DNA of 64,000 nt, from the NCBI RefSeq assembly GCF_002906255.1, contig NZ_POTC01000015.1, forward strand, positions 1 to 64,000, in the 5' to 3' direction. Positions 53,703 through 63,851 of this stretch are shown piece after piece. Origin of the DNA: Novacetimonas maltaceti (GTDB taxonomy: Bacteria; Pseudomonadota; Alphaproteobacteria; Acetobacterales; Acetobacteraceae). The stretch's first letter is position 1. Each line of letters begins with the position of its first letter. The notes beneath the pieces were generated by a model. The model was not told the DNA's origin and searched no databases. It saw nothing but the letters and a program-made list of their open reading frames with translations. The position numbers were made by a program, and so were the translations under genes.

Positions 53703-55064
53703 ATGACACAGGATGCCGCTTCCGGCCGCACGCTGAAAAATCGCCATATCGCCATGATTGCCCTCGGCGGTGTCATCGGGGCGGGCCTGTTCGTGGGGAG
53801 CAGCTCCGCCATTGCCGTGGCAGGGCCGGCGGTCCTGCTGGCATACGCCCTGTGTGGCGGGCTGGTTGTGGTCGTCATGCGCATGCTGGGCGAAATGGTG
53901 ATGCAGCAGCCCGGCCTTGGTTCATTCGTTGAATATATCCGGCAGGGATACGGCAGCCGGGCGGGCTTTGTCGCAGGCTGGATGTACTGGTTTTTCTGGG
54001 TGGTGGCCATAGGAAGCGAGGCCATTGCCGGTGGCCTGCTGCTGCAGGACTGGATCAGCCTGCCCGCCTGGCTGCTGGCGGTGGGCATCATCCTGGTGCT
54101 GATGGCGATCAACCTGAGGTCGGTGGATGTGTTCGGGGAGTGCGAATTCTGGCTCTCCCTGCTGAAGGTCGCAAGCATTATCCTGTTCGTGGTGATGGGT
54201 GTCCTGTTCGTGGGCCACATGTTCGGGCCGGGCATCTCCGTCCGGGACAACTATCTTGCGCATGGAGGCTTTGCCCCCCATGGGGTCACGGCCCTGCTGG
54301 CGGTCATCCCGACCATCATGTTCAGCATGATCGGGTCCGAGGTCGCGACCGTGGCAGCGGCGGAATCCGCCAACCCGCGCATGGGCGTGGCCCGCGTGAC
54401 ACGCAGCATCGGGGTCAGGATCACCGTTTTCTACCTGACGTCGATCATGCTGCTGCTTGCCATCGTGCCATGGACCGATGTCACGGCGGGCAAATCCCCG
54501 TTTGTCGTGGCCATGACGATCATGGGCGTGCCCGGTGCCGCGACCATCATGCGCATCGTGGTGTTCAGTGCGATCCTGTCATGCCTGAATTCCGGGCTTT
54601 ACATCACATCACGCATCCTTGCGGAACTTGCCCGCTCCGGGAACGCCCCTGCCCTGATGGCACGGCATTCGGCGCAGGGCGCGCCCCATTCGGCCCTGAT
54701 CGCCAGCACGATTGCGGGACTGGCCGTGGCGTTCTGTTCCATCGTATCGCCCAACGTGATCTTTTCTTTCCTGCTCAACTGCAGCGGCGGCGTCATCCTG
54801 CTCGTCTACCTGCTGATCGCGGTCAGCTTCCTCGTCATGAAACGGCGGCAGGATACGGCAGGCGGGCGCTGGCAGGCCTATGTGAGCATCGGCGGCATCT
54901 GCGTGGTGTTCGTGGCGATGCTGCTTGACCCGACGGAGCGCATGACCGCAATCGCCAGCCTCCTGAACGGGGTATTCTTCGTTGGCCTGTATGATGGATG
55001 GCAGGTTCTGGCGCGCCGCCGTGACCGCGCCAGCGCCGCACGCACCGGACAGGGATACCTGTAA
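53703..55064 (+). CDS. Amino acid permease (AAT/APC family)
   Basis: A 453-residue inner-membrane symporter with twelve hydrophobic segments. The N-terminal LKNRHIAMIALGGVIGAGLFVGSSSAI is the classic AAT-family first helix, then AYALCGGLVVVVMRMLGEM and the SEVATVAAAESANPRMGVAR motif of GABA/alanine/serine-type permeases. The ATG at 53703 follows AAGGA by seven bases; an upstream in-frame extension lies in the leader. Precise amino acid unknown. Preceded by a structured leader. Confidence 0.9.
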   Translation: MTQDAASGRTLKNRHIAMIALGGVIGAGLFVGSSSAIAVAGPAVLLAYALCGGLVVVVMRMLGEMVMQQPGLGSFVEYIRQGYGSRAGFVAGWMYWFFWVVAIGSEAIAGGLLLQDWISLPAWLLAVGIILVLMAINLRSVDVFGECEFWLSLLKVASIILFVVMGVLFVGHMFGPGISVRDNYLAHGGFAPHGVTALLAVIPTIMFSMIGSEVATVAAAESANPRMGVARVTRSIGVRITVFYLTSIMLLLAIVPWTDVTAGKSPFVVAMTIMGVPGAATIMRIVVFSAILSCLNSGLYITSRILAELARSGNAPALMARHSAQGAPHSALIASTIAGLAVAFCSIVSPNVIFSFLLNCSGGVILLVYLLIAVSFLVMKRRQDTAGGRWQAYVSIGGICVVFVAMLLDPTERMTAIASLLNGVFFVGLYDGWQVLARRRDRASAARTGQGYL

Positions 55065-55076
55065 TCGGGCATGCCC

Positions 55077-56093
55077 CTATGGTGTGCCCGGCCCCTCGGG
55101 CGGGGGCAGATGGGCGCGGATGGCGTCGGAATAATCCGGCCCCAATACCGCGCCGGGCGGCCGGACAATGTGGCTTGCGGCATGCAGGGCCGCAAAATCC
55201 GCAAAGCGGGCGGGATCATAAGGCCCCAGCAGGTTCATGTCATAGGCCATCGCCGCCGTATGCCCGCTGAGGATCACGCGCCAGTCCAGACGATACCGCA
55301 ACCGTGCCCCCGCGCGCGCCAGAATACCCGTGGTGCAGTTGTCCGTCAGGGTGTTGTACCATTGCGGGTGGCTGAGCAGGTCATGGATCGCGCCGACATA
55401 ACTCATGAACAGGTGCTGGCGGACTTCGGGCGACAGGTTCAGGTGATAGAGATAGACCCGCTCCCGCCGTATGTCGGTCCGGACGCCGATCAGGTCACGT
55501 TCGTCCGCCGTGACATAGAACAGTTCGTAATGATGGAAAAAACCGGCAATCGTGGAATAGGCAAAGCGTGCCTGCCGCCGTGTCTCGATGGAGATGGCAA
55601 GGTGCCGCCCATCCGCAAAGCCGAAGCTGAGGAAGACATGGGCAATGGCTTCCCCGGCCCAGTAGGAGGTGACAAGGTCAACGCTGCTCAACCCGTCCAG
55701 AGGGTATGTGGCGTCGTACCATGCGGGGATATAGTCAGTTGGCGTGCGATACCGGAAATTGCGGACGTGGCGGACATGTATGTCGTTGCCCTCCCGCCAC
55801 GCATCGGCGGGCACGGCATATTCCTGCGCCCACTGCCGGTCATTGCGTGGCGGGTCCGTGACATACCAGACGCCCAGGCCACCGATCAGCGCCACGCGCA
55901 CGGCAAGTCGCACGCGCGCGGCACGCACCCATATGGAGCCTGCCAGCAGGAGCAGGAATGCCACGCCTGCCCCCACCCGCAGCACATCCGGCTGCACGGT
56001 GGAATAATATATGGCCCCCGCCCCAGAAACAGCGCACAGCAGCAGGAGCGCATGGCCACCCCACCTGCGCAACACCATCTGCCGACTGCTCAT
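55077..56093 (-). CDS. DUF4105 domain membrane protein
   Basis: A 338-residue protein with two or three N-terminal transmembrane helices (ALLLLCAVSGAGAIYYS, VGAGVAFLLLLAGSIWV, VRVALIGGLGVWYV) and a soluble DUF4105 domain. Conserved stretches include HVFLSFGFADGRHLAISIETRR and LTDNCTTGIL; the Asn-Cys of the latter resembles papain-like (NlpC/P60-type) hydrolase sites proposed for this family. Its start overlaps the stop of the hydrolase gene (ATGA), so the two are coupled. Function unknown, presumably at the cell envelope. Confidence 0.8.
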   Translation of the reverse strand: MSSRQMVLRRWGGHALLLLCAVSGAGAIYYSTVQPDVLRVGAGVAFLLLLAGSIWVRAARVRLAVRVALIGGLGVWYVTDPPRNDRQWAQEYAVPADAWREGNDIHVRHVRNFRYRTPTDYIPAWYDATYPLDGLSSVDLVTSYWAGEAIAHVFLSFGFADGRHLAISIETRRQARFAYSTIAGFFHHYELFYVTADERDLIGVRTDIRRERVYLYHLNLSPEVRQHLFMSYVGAIHDLLSHPQWYNTLTDNCTTGILARAGARLRYRLDWRVILSGHTAAMAYDMNLLGPYDPARFADFAALHAASHIVRPPGAVLGPDYSDAIRAHLPPPEGPGTP

Positions 56094-58030
56094 CGTATTG
56101 CGGCCTGAACCGGCATGGCGCGTGCCGCCGTCGCCGGGTTGCGTGCCAGTTGCAGCAGCAGGATACGCTGCACCTCGGCAATGGTGAACGGGTTGGATTG
56201 CGTGGAATGTTCGGAATGGCGGACCACCAGTTCCGATTCCACGCCGGGGATATGCGCGCTTTCATACGACACGACGCCATCATCCGCATGCGACAGCGGG
56301 TCCCCCGCGCCACAGACCGGGATGATGGAATGTGTGTGCACGTCGGGCATGATCGGGATCGTGGGCAGCGTGCGCATGAAGGGGCTGCGTGGTGACATGG
56401 CATAGACACTGCCCAGCCGTGGCATGCGGTTGTCCGGATGCGTGCTGTCCCCTGCCCCGGTCACGATCTCACGCGCGGTTTCGGTAACCCGCCACGGCAG
56501 GCTGGTCATCCTCCCGACAAGCTGTGCCAGCGACATCCCGGCAAGGTAGCTGCCATGCTGGGGGGTGGCGATGAAGACCACCCGCTCGATTTCGGGCATC
56601 GGGGTCGGGAACATCGTATCAACGATCAACTGCCGGGTGCGGGGATTGAGGCGAAAGGTCGAAAGCGGACGCCCCGCCGTGCCGTTCCACAGCCTGTCGC
56701 CCGGGTTGATGACCAGCATGCGCGCCAGCAACCCGCCCTGGCTGTGTCCCACCAGCGTGATGTGCCCAAGGGCGGGATCGGCCTGTGTCCCGCCAAGGCT
56801 GTCGACGGCCTGCGTGATGGCGCGTCGCAACTGCCATGCGGAATACGGGATCGGATTGCTGGTGGCGTAGGAAAAGAACCAGAAATCGAAATGGTCGCGG
56901 ATGTTGCGATCCTCGAGCAGGTCATTGACCATGCCCGCCCAGCGATAGGGGCTTGATGCCGTGCCGTGGATGAACACCACCGGCATGTTGCCCGGCCGGT
57001 GTGGCGTCATGGCGACCAGTCGCGGCTGCGTGCCGTCATAGGTGGTGCCATCGAAAAAGCCGCGATATTCCTTTGTCCACAGCGCCGTTTCCTGAAGGCT
57101 GATGGCGCGGGCGGCTGTCTGGTCATAGGCTGGCGGGACGGGCGTGTCGCGGCTCTCGTCCATGACATGCACCACAAGACGCCCATGCAGATGTCCACCC
57201 AGCACCTGTGAGCGCGGGTCATCAAGGTCGAGCATCATGTTCGCAGGGATGCGCAGGCGACTGGTGACCTCGAAGAGCTTTCCGTCGTGCGCCGTATCCT
57301 GTGCCTGCGCCGTGGCAGGTGCGCTGTCTTCCGGGCGTCCCAGCGCGGTCAGCGCCTCGCCCAGGCCGGGGGTGTGATAGACATTGGGCATGCCGCTGAC
57401 CGCCAGCGTTGCGGTCGGGCGGAAACCCTCCAGCATGCGCCTGTGCCAGTGCAGTTGCGCGGGATCGGCGGCAAGTTCGATATCACCGAACGGCAGGGCG
57501 CGGCGTTGGGCCACGATGGCGACCGGCGCGGGAAACGCCGCCGTCAGGCCAAGGTTGTAGAAATCCGCCGCCTGCCGGAAACGCGGGTCATAGGGGTCTG
57601 GTCCCCCTGCCTGTCCCGGTTGCAGGAACGCATAGGCATAGATCGCGGCGGCCAGGAAATCCTCCGCCCGATGATGGCGCAGCCCCTGCCGGTAACTCAG
57701 TTCCGCCAGTGCAAACAGGATATCGGGCAGTTCGTCCCCATGCCCTGCGCCCGCCTGCTGTCGCAGGGCCGCGATGGCGCGGTCGGGGTGGCGGTCCCAC
57801 AGGCCATCCAGCCCGTGCCGGCGCAGCACGATGCGCGTATCGGCCCCCGGCCCATGACCCTGCAGGGTGGTGTGGCGGGCGTCGTTATAACTCCGGACAA
57901 GGGAAACCTGCCGGACCTCGACCGGGCCTGCGCAGGCCGCCAGCATCGTCAGCGCAAGTACGGCGGCGGCCCGCGCCGGTCCCATGCGGGAGCAGGCACG
58001 GCGGAAGTAACCTGATGGATGATGTCTCAT
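56090..58030 (-). CDS. Lipoprotein alpha/beta hydrolase (lipase/esterase-like)
   Basis: A 646-residue protein with a lipobox LTMLAACAG near residue 34, so the mature form is probably lipid-anchored in the envelope. The C-terminal half holds an alpha/beta hydrolase: PVVFIHGTASSPYRWAGM for the oxyanion region, the nucleophile elbow LVGHSQGGLLARM, and an RHSEHSTQ segment offering a catalytic His. The first 300 residues are helical-repeat-like, unassigned. An ATG 15 codons in would give a shorter signal. Coupled to the DUF4105 gene. Substrate may be a lipid or ester. Confidence 0.78.
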   Translation of the reverse strand: MRHHPSGYFRRACSRMGPARAAAVLALTMLAACAGPVEVRQVSLVRSYNDARHTTLQGHGPGADTRIVLRRHGLDGLWDRHPDRAIAALRQQAGAGHGDELPDILFALAELSYRQGLRHHRAEDFLAAAIYAYAFLQPGQAGGPDPYDPRFRQAADFYNLGLTAAFPAPVAIVAQRRALPFGDIELAADPAQLHWHRRMLEGFRPTATLAVSGMPNVYHTPGLGEALTALGRPEDSAPATAQAQDTAHDGKLFEVTSRLRIPANMMLDLDDPRSQVLGGHLHGRLVVHVMDESRDTPVPPAYDQTAARAISLQETALWTKEYRGFFDGTTYDGTQPRLVAMTPHRPGNMPVVFIHGTASSPYRWAGMVNDLLEDRNIRDHFDFWFFSYATSNPIPYSAWQLRRAITQAVDSLGGTQADPALGHITLVGHSQGGLLARMLVINPGDRLWNGTAGRPLSTFRLNPRTRQLIVDTMFPTPMPEIERVVFIATPQHGSYLAGMSLAQLVGRMTSLPWRVTETAREIVTGAGDSTHPDNRMPRLGSVYAMSPRSPFMRTLPTIPIMPDVHTHSIIPVCGAGDPLSHADDGVVSYESAHIPGVESELVVRHSEHSTQSNPFTIAEVQRILLLQLARNPATAARAMPVQAAIR

Positions 58031-58234
58031 TGAAAAATCGAGTGCCTGCTATGCCCGGTCAAGAAAGGTCGGTGTGTTATTTACAATATGATTACCCGTT
58101 GCAATGACATCGCACCAGCATGCGGCGATGTGGGCGCAAGGGTTGAAATGTATCGCGGCGAAACCGATATGAAGGACAGGCCCGTATCATTTCATGGGCA
58201 TTTACGGACGATTACAGACAGGACCAGACAGATC

Positions 58235-58486
58235 ATGAGTGCTACCGAAAACCTGCGCAAGCTGAGCCCTGAAGACCTTCAGGACATCGCGAAGCATGTG
58301 GAAAAATCCCTGCACCAGCACAAGGCGGAACTGCACCAGCAGATTGCCGAGCATCTGAGCAGCCTGAAGGGCGAGGTGCGGGTCCATGAAAACAGGATCC
58401 CGACATCGTGCAAGGTCTATGGTGTCCTGATCCTCGCGGTTGCTTCGCTGGCAAGCTACATCTTCGGCCGCAAGTCCGCCGACTGA
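58235..58486 (+). CDS. Small C-terminally membrane-anchored protein
   Basis: An 83-residue protein. The first 55 residues are charged and helical (LRKLSPEDLQDIAKHVEKSLHQHKAELHQQIAEHL), probably a coiled coil, followed by a single hydrophobic segment YGVLILAVASLASYIFG and a short RKSAD tail. AGGA lies about eleven bases upstream of the ATG at 58235; longer in-frame starts have none. No family recognised. The topology resembles small ElaB/YqjD-like anchors, though similarity is not claimed. Confidence 0.5.
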   Translation: MSATENLRKLSPEDLQDIAKHVEKSLHQHKAELHQQIAEHLSSLKGEVRVHENRIPTSCKVYGVLILAVASLASYIFGRKSAD

Positions 58487-58692
58487 GCGCGTTCGAGACC
58501 GTGATCACCGTCCCTGCCATGGCCCGTATGCGCGGTGATGGCGGGGATGGGATCGCTGCATATTCCCGACAGGGTATCATGTCTGAAATCATGGGGCAGG
58601 ACGCAGTCTTTCCGCATGGCTGGTGTTGCATGACAGCGCTGGTTTTCATGCTGTCCGGCCCATAAGTCTCGACCGGGACATACGGATCACGG

Positions 58693-59634
58693 ATGCAGCA
58701 GATGAAGACGGGCTTTCTCTCCTCAGGCATGATGCTGGCCTTTGCCGCCTTTTCTGCATTTTCAGTCAGTGACGCTTTTTCCAAGCTCCTTGCCGGGGCG
58801 GTTGACCCGTTCGAGGTCGCCTTTTCCGGCGGTGTCTTCGGCTTCCTGATCATTCCCTTCATCCGCCGCAAGGATGAATCCTACCTCGACATCTTTTCCC
58901 CGCAGCGGCCCGGCATGTGGATCGTGCGCGCCATCGCCACCTTCGCCGCCACCGCCGCGAGTGTCGAGGCCTTCATGCTCCTGCCCATGCCCGAAGCCCT
59001 GTCGCTGATGTTCCTCATGCCGCTGTTCGTGACCATCCTGTCGGTCACCCTGCTGCATGAAAAGGTCTCGGCCTGGGCCTGGGTCTCGGTCATCGTGGGC
59101 TTCATTGGCGTGCTGATCGTCCTGCGTCCGGGGATGCGGGCGCTGCACCTTGGGCACCTGTGCGCCCTGATCGCGGCTGTGGCCAATGCCGTGGGCGTGA
59201 TCGCCTACCGCCTTGCGGGTAACAATACACCGCGACTTTCCCTGTTCGGGTCCAGCCTGTTCGGCCCCCTCGTGGGGGATGGGGCATTGATGCTGGCGCA
59301 TGCGCACTGGCCGCATGGGTGGAAGACGTGGCTGTTCCTGTTCGGCTATGGCTTCCTTGCGGCACTCGGGCAGCTCCTGATGATGGTGGCGACCGCCCGC
59401 GCCCCTGCCAACCGGGTGGCCCTGCCGCAATACAGCCAGATGCTGTGGGCGGTGGTGTTCAGCTATTTCCTGTTCCATCAGGCGCTTGATGACTGGACCT
59501 TTGTCGGGATTGTCGTGGTGACCTTCTCGGGCATGCTGAACTGGATCCGCCAGCATCTGCGCTACGAACATCTGGCCTTCGAGGAGCGGCGCGCCGCCTG
59601 GCATCGCCTGCGCGAACATGAAGCAGGCACATGA
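58693..59634 (+). CDS. DMT superfamily transporter (EamA domains)
   Basis: A 313-residue inner-membrane protein with ten hydrophobic helices forming two EamA repeats, e.g. SGMMLAFAAFSAFSVSDAFSKLL and LPMPEALSLMFLMPLFVTILSVTLLHEKVSAWAW in the first, GHLCALIAAVANAVGVIAYRL opening the second. The HEKVSAWAWVSVIVGFIGVLIVLRPG segment is the typical end of repeat one. Such proteins export metabolites; substrate unknown. Stands alone, converging on cutC. Confidence 0.85.
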   Translation: MQQMKTGFLSSGMMLAFAAFSAFSVSDAFSKLLAGAVDPFEVAFSGGVFGFLIIPFIRRKDESYLDIFSPQRPGMWIVRAIATFAATAASVEAFMLLPMPEALSLMFLMPLFVTILSVTLLHEKVSAWAWVSVIVGFIGVLIVLRPGMRALHLGHLCALIAAVANAVGVIAYRLAGNNTPRLSLFGSSLFGPLVGDGALMLAHAHWPHGWKTWLFLFGYGFLAALGQLLMMVATARAPANRVALPQYSQMLWAVVFSYFLFHQALDDWTFVGIVVVTFSGMLNWIRQHLRYEHLAFEERRAAWHRLREHEAGT

Positions 59635-59654
59635 CGCCCGGTGCGCCTGACATT

Positions 59655-60383
59655 CTATGACGCGACCGGCCCGCATTCGCGCACTGCGGCCACAAGGGCG
59701 CGAATGGCGTCGGGATCGGTCAGGCCGGGCATCGGGCCAAAGCCGAAAGCACCTTCATCCGTCGAAGGCCGCGCGGGGCGCCTGCAGGATGCGTGAACCT
59801 CGCTTACCCCCGTGGCCCGGATCAGTTCCCCCGCATTGCCTGCGTTCACGCCACTGCCGGCAAGGATGATGATACGGCCCGCCGCCTGCGCGTTCAGCCG
59901 TGCCAGGCAGTCCTGCCCCTGTGGCGCGGTCGGGCGCTGTCCCGATGTCAGGATGCGCGTAAATCCCGCGCTGATCGCAAATTCCAGTTCCTCGGCAGGA
60001 TCGCGCACCAGGTCGAAGACGCGGTGCAGTGTCCGCTCCATTTCCGCGCAGTGATCCGACAGGCGCAGCAGGAGGTCATGATCGAGGGTGCCATCCGGCC
60101 GGATCGCCCCCAGCACCACTCCCCGCAACCCCGCTTCCCGCGCCGCGCCGATATCGTCGATCATGACGGCGGCCTCATCATCGTCAAACACAAACGATCC
60201 GGCGCGCGGGCGCATCATGGCCAGCGCCGGGATGTCGCCCCGGGCCGCGCAACGCATCAGCCCGACCCCTGGCGTCAGTCCCCCGACATCAAGGGAGGCG
60301 CACAGTTCGATCCGGTCCGCCCCGGCCATGTTGGCGGCAGCAACGCCCTGCGGTGTTTCCACGCAGATTTCAACGCGCGTCAT
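59655..60383 (-). CDS. cutC: Copper homeostasis protein CutC family
   Basis: A 242-residue TIM-barrel protein. The family N-terminus is VEICVETPQGVAAANMAGADRIELCASLDVGGLTPG, and MMRPRAGSFVFDDDE, FDLVRDPAEELE and ILTSGQ follow in order. Despite the name, the link of CutC to copper in bacteria is debated. It overlaps the preceding ATPase gene by 14 bases and ends the operon with the M81 peptidase, a gene order that suggests a metabolic rather than copper role. Confidence 0.9.
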   Translation of the reverse strand: MTRVEICVETPQGVAAANMAGADRIELCASLDVGGLTPGVGLMRCAARGDIPALAMMRPRAGSFVFDDDEAAVMIDDIGAAREAGLRGVVLGAIRPDGTLDHDLLLRLSDHCAEMERTLHRVFDLVRDPAEELEFAISAGFTRILTSGQRPTAPQGQDCLARLNAQAAGRIIILAGSGVNAGNAGELIRATGVSEVHASCRRPARPSTDEGAFGFGPMPGLTDPDAIRALVAAVRECGPVAS

Positions 60384-61355
60384 GAAAAATCTCCGGTCGC
60401 AGGCAGGCGACCCATCGGCCTGCCATAACCTGTTTCAGTGGGGGAACCGTGGCGGCGCATGCGGCCGTGGTGTGGGCGCAGCGGTTGCGGAACGCACATC
60501 CGTGATGCAGGTCCTGTGCTGCGGCGCCCGGATCGGCCGCGGGAGGCATGTCGCCTTCCCCGTCCTGGCGCAGTCCCGGGGCCAGTGCCAGCAATGTGCG
60601 TGAATATGGATGGAAGGGCCGTGTGCGGAACGCCAGTATCGGGGCAATTTCCATGACACGGCCCAGATACATGATCACGACGCGGTCGCACAGGAACATG
60701 ACCGTCGGCAGGTCATGGGAGATGAACGCCATGGCAAGCCCAAGCCGTTCGCGCAATCCGCGCAGCAGGTTGATGACCTTTGCCTGCACCGACACATCAA
60801 GCGCGGAGACGGGTTCGTCAGCCACGATCAGCCGGGGGCCGACCGCCATTGCCCGGGCAATGCCGATGCGCTGGCGCTGCCCGCCGGAAAATTCATGGGC
60901 GAACCGCATCAGCGCATCCTCGCCCAGTCCGACGGATGCCAGAAGGTCGATGACCTTCTGCCGGCGGCTTTCGCGGGTGCCGATGCCGTGGACCTCCAGC
61001 CCTTCGGCAACGATGTCGCGCACCCGCAGGCGCGGGTTCAGGCTGGCGGCAGGGTCCTGGAAGATCATCTGCACCTGACGGCGGTACCAGCCCAGATCAG
61101 CCCCCGACAGGGCATGGATGTCGCGCCCTTCGAAACGCACGTCCCCGGCCGTCGGGCGCTGCAGGCGGACCATGCACCGCCCGACCGTCGTCTTGCCCGA
61201 TCCGGATTCACCAAGGATCCCGACGATTTCCCCCGCATGGATGTCGAACGACACTTTGTCCAATGCCTGAACATTCGGGGCGCGTTGCCCCAGCAGGCTG
61301 CGGGGCGCACGGAATTCCACGCTCAGATCACGGACCGACAGCAGTGCGGGGCTGT

Positions 61356-61359
<4 letters not shown>
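60370..61359 (-). CDS. Dipeptide/oligopeptide ABC transporter ATPase (DppF/OppF type)
   Basis: A 329-residue cytoplasmic ATPase. Walker A GESGSGKTT, signature SGGQRQRIGIARAM and Walker B LIVADEPVSALD are intact. The C-terminal oligopeptide extension has GCAFRNRCAHTTAAC and a later Cys, the four-Cys pattern of Dpp/Opp ATPases. Its ATG at 61359 overlaps the stop of the partner ATPase (ATGA). Permeases and binding protein are not in the window and may lie to the right. Energises uptake of peptides or peptide-like solutes. Confidence 0.9.
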
Positions 61360-62390
<1,031 letters not shown>

Positions 62391-62393
62391 ATG

Positions 62394-63833
62394 TCAGCGT
62401 CCCTTTCGCGCCGAAGGATAGACGTGGGGCGACCATGTGAAGGACGTGTCGAACGGGAATGTCGGCCGCGCCTTGTGCAGTCGCGCAAGGCGGGTGACAT
62501 GCTGGTCCACCGCCCCGGGCGACAGCGCCATCAGCGCGGGACTGGCAATAGGGGCGAGTTCCGGCGACAGGTAGCCGGATTTGACCACGACAATCCTGGC
62601 CTGGCGCGGGTCAAGCCCCAGCGCCGTAAAGTCCGCGATGTTATGATAGGGCCTGCGCCGCGCCGCCACGACTACAAGTATCCCGCCAACGGCAATGACG
62701 GCCTGGCGTTCGCGTTGCTGCGGATCGTCCAGGACGAAGCGGACTTCGCCCGTCACCTCGACCGGCGTCGTGTCCGTGGGGTCGAGCGCACCGCCAACCG
62801 GCAGCGTGACCCATGTCCCCACGCCTGCGGCGCAGGCCGCGCGGGTTGCCTGCGGGTCGGCAATACCGGCCACGATGACATCGCGCACATCGCGTTCGAT
62901 CAGCGCACGCAGCACGTCAATGCGATCACCGACGCCGCCGCCTGTCGGGTTGTCACCTGAATCCGCCACGACCACTGGCGCGGTCGCGCACTGCTGCGCC
63001 CGGTCGAGGGTTTCCGCGATGCTGCCAGTCCAGCAGCCAAACCGGAACTGCGTGCGTGCGTCCCAGTAGGCCGTGGCCATTTCCTCCGCCGCAGCCTGCA
63101 TCGCCGCCGCATCCGTGCCCGTCATGACCGAAGCCGCGGTCGCGCGCGGTTCATCCGCCCAGACATACCCCACCATGAGCGAGGCATCCCAGATCCCCTC
63201 GCGCCGGTCCACTTCCGGCAGGCGGGCGTACAGGCCACGCGCGGGTTCGTCCTCGGTGCTGGTCTTCTCGCCGGGCAGCACGACCGGCACCGGCGCCCAC
63301 ACGACATGGGGCCGCACGCCATCCGTCAGGCAGCGCACCAGCATCGTGACCGCCCGGCGCATCGTTTCCTGCACATCAATGTGTGGCGCGGTGCGATAGG
63401 TCGAAAACATGTCGATGGCGTCAATGATGCGCTGCGTCACATTGCCATGCAGGTCGTAGCTGACGGAAATGGGCACGTCCTCGCCCACGACGGCGCGGGT
63501 GGCGCAGATCCAGTCACCTTCAGCATCCTCCATACCCTGCACGTACATCGCGCCGTGCATCGACAGGTACACGCCATCCAGCGGTCCCGCCGCACGCAGG
63601 CGCTCAAGGAACTCGTCACGCAATGCGTGATAGGTCTGTGCCGTGACCGGGCCGCCGGGGATGGCGCGGGCATGCAGGGTCGGGATGAAATGTGCCGGAT
63701 AATCGGACAGGAACGCGAAATAGGGCGCCTGGGACAGGGCATCGCCCCGCAGGACCCGGAAATCCTCCATCCGGGTCGGAACCGGATTATAAGTGCTGCA
63801 TTCAATATGAATGCCGCCCACGGCAATACGCAT
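62394..63833 (-). CDS. M81 family metallopeptidase (MlrC/microcystinase C-like)
   Basis: A 479-residue protein of peptidase family M81. Family landmarks are the N-terminal IAVGGIHIECSTYNPVPT, YLSMHGAMYVQG, SYDLHGNVTQRII with probable zinc-binding His and Asp, and ADSGDNPTGGGVGD. MlrC cleaves linearised microcystin; most homologues lie near peptide ABC transporters and probably split unusual peptides or amides. Here it is directly ahead of two Dpp-type ATPase genes, consistent with import then cleavage of a small peptide-like compound. Confidence 0.9.
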   Translation of the reverse strand: MRIAVGGIHIECSTYNPVPTRMEDFRVLRGDALSQAPYFAFLSDYPAHFIPTLHARAIPGGPVTAQTYHALRDEFLERLRAAGPLDGVYLSMHGAMYVQGMEDAEGDWICATRAVVGEDVPISVSYDLHGNVTQRIIDAIDMFSTYRTAPHIDVQETMRRAVTMLVRCLTDGVRPHVVWAPVPVVLPGEKTSTEDEPARGLYARLPEVDRREGIWDASLMVGYVWADEPRATAASVMTGTDAAAMQAAAEEMATAYWDARTQFRFGCWTGSIAETLDRAQQCATAPVVVADSGDNPTGGGVGDRIDVLRALIERDVRDVIVAGIADPQATRAACAAGVGTWVTLPVGGALDPTDTTPVEVTGEVRFVLDDPQQRERQAVIAVGGILVVVAARRRPYHNIADFTALGLDPRQARIVVVKSGYLSPELAPIASPALMALSPGAVDQHVTRLARLHKARPTFPFDTSFTWSPHVYPSARKGR

Positions 63834-63851
63834 GTCCTGTTTTCCCTTTTG

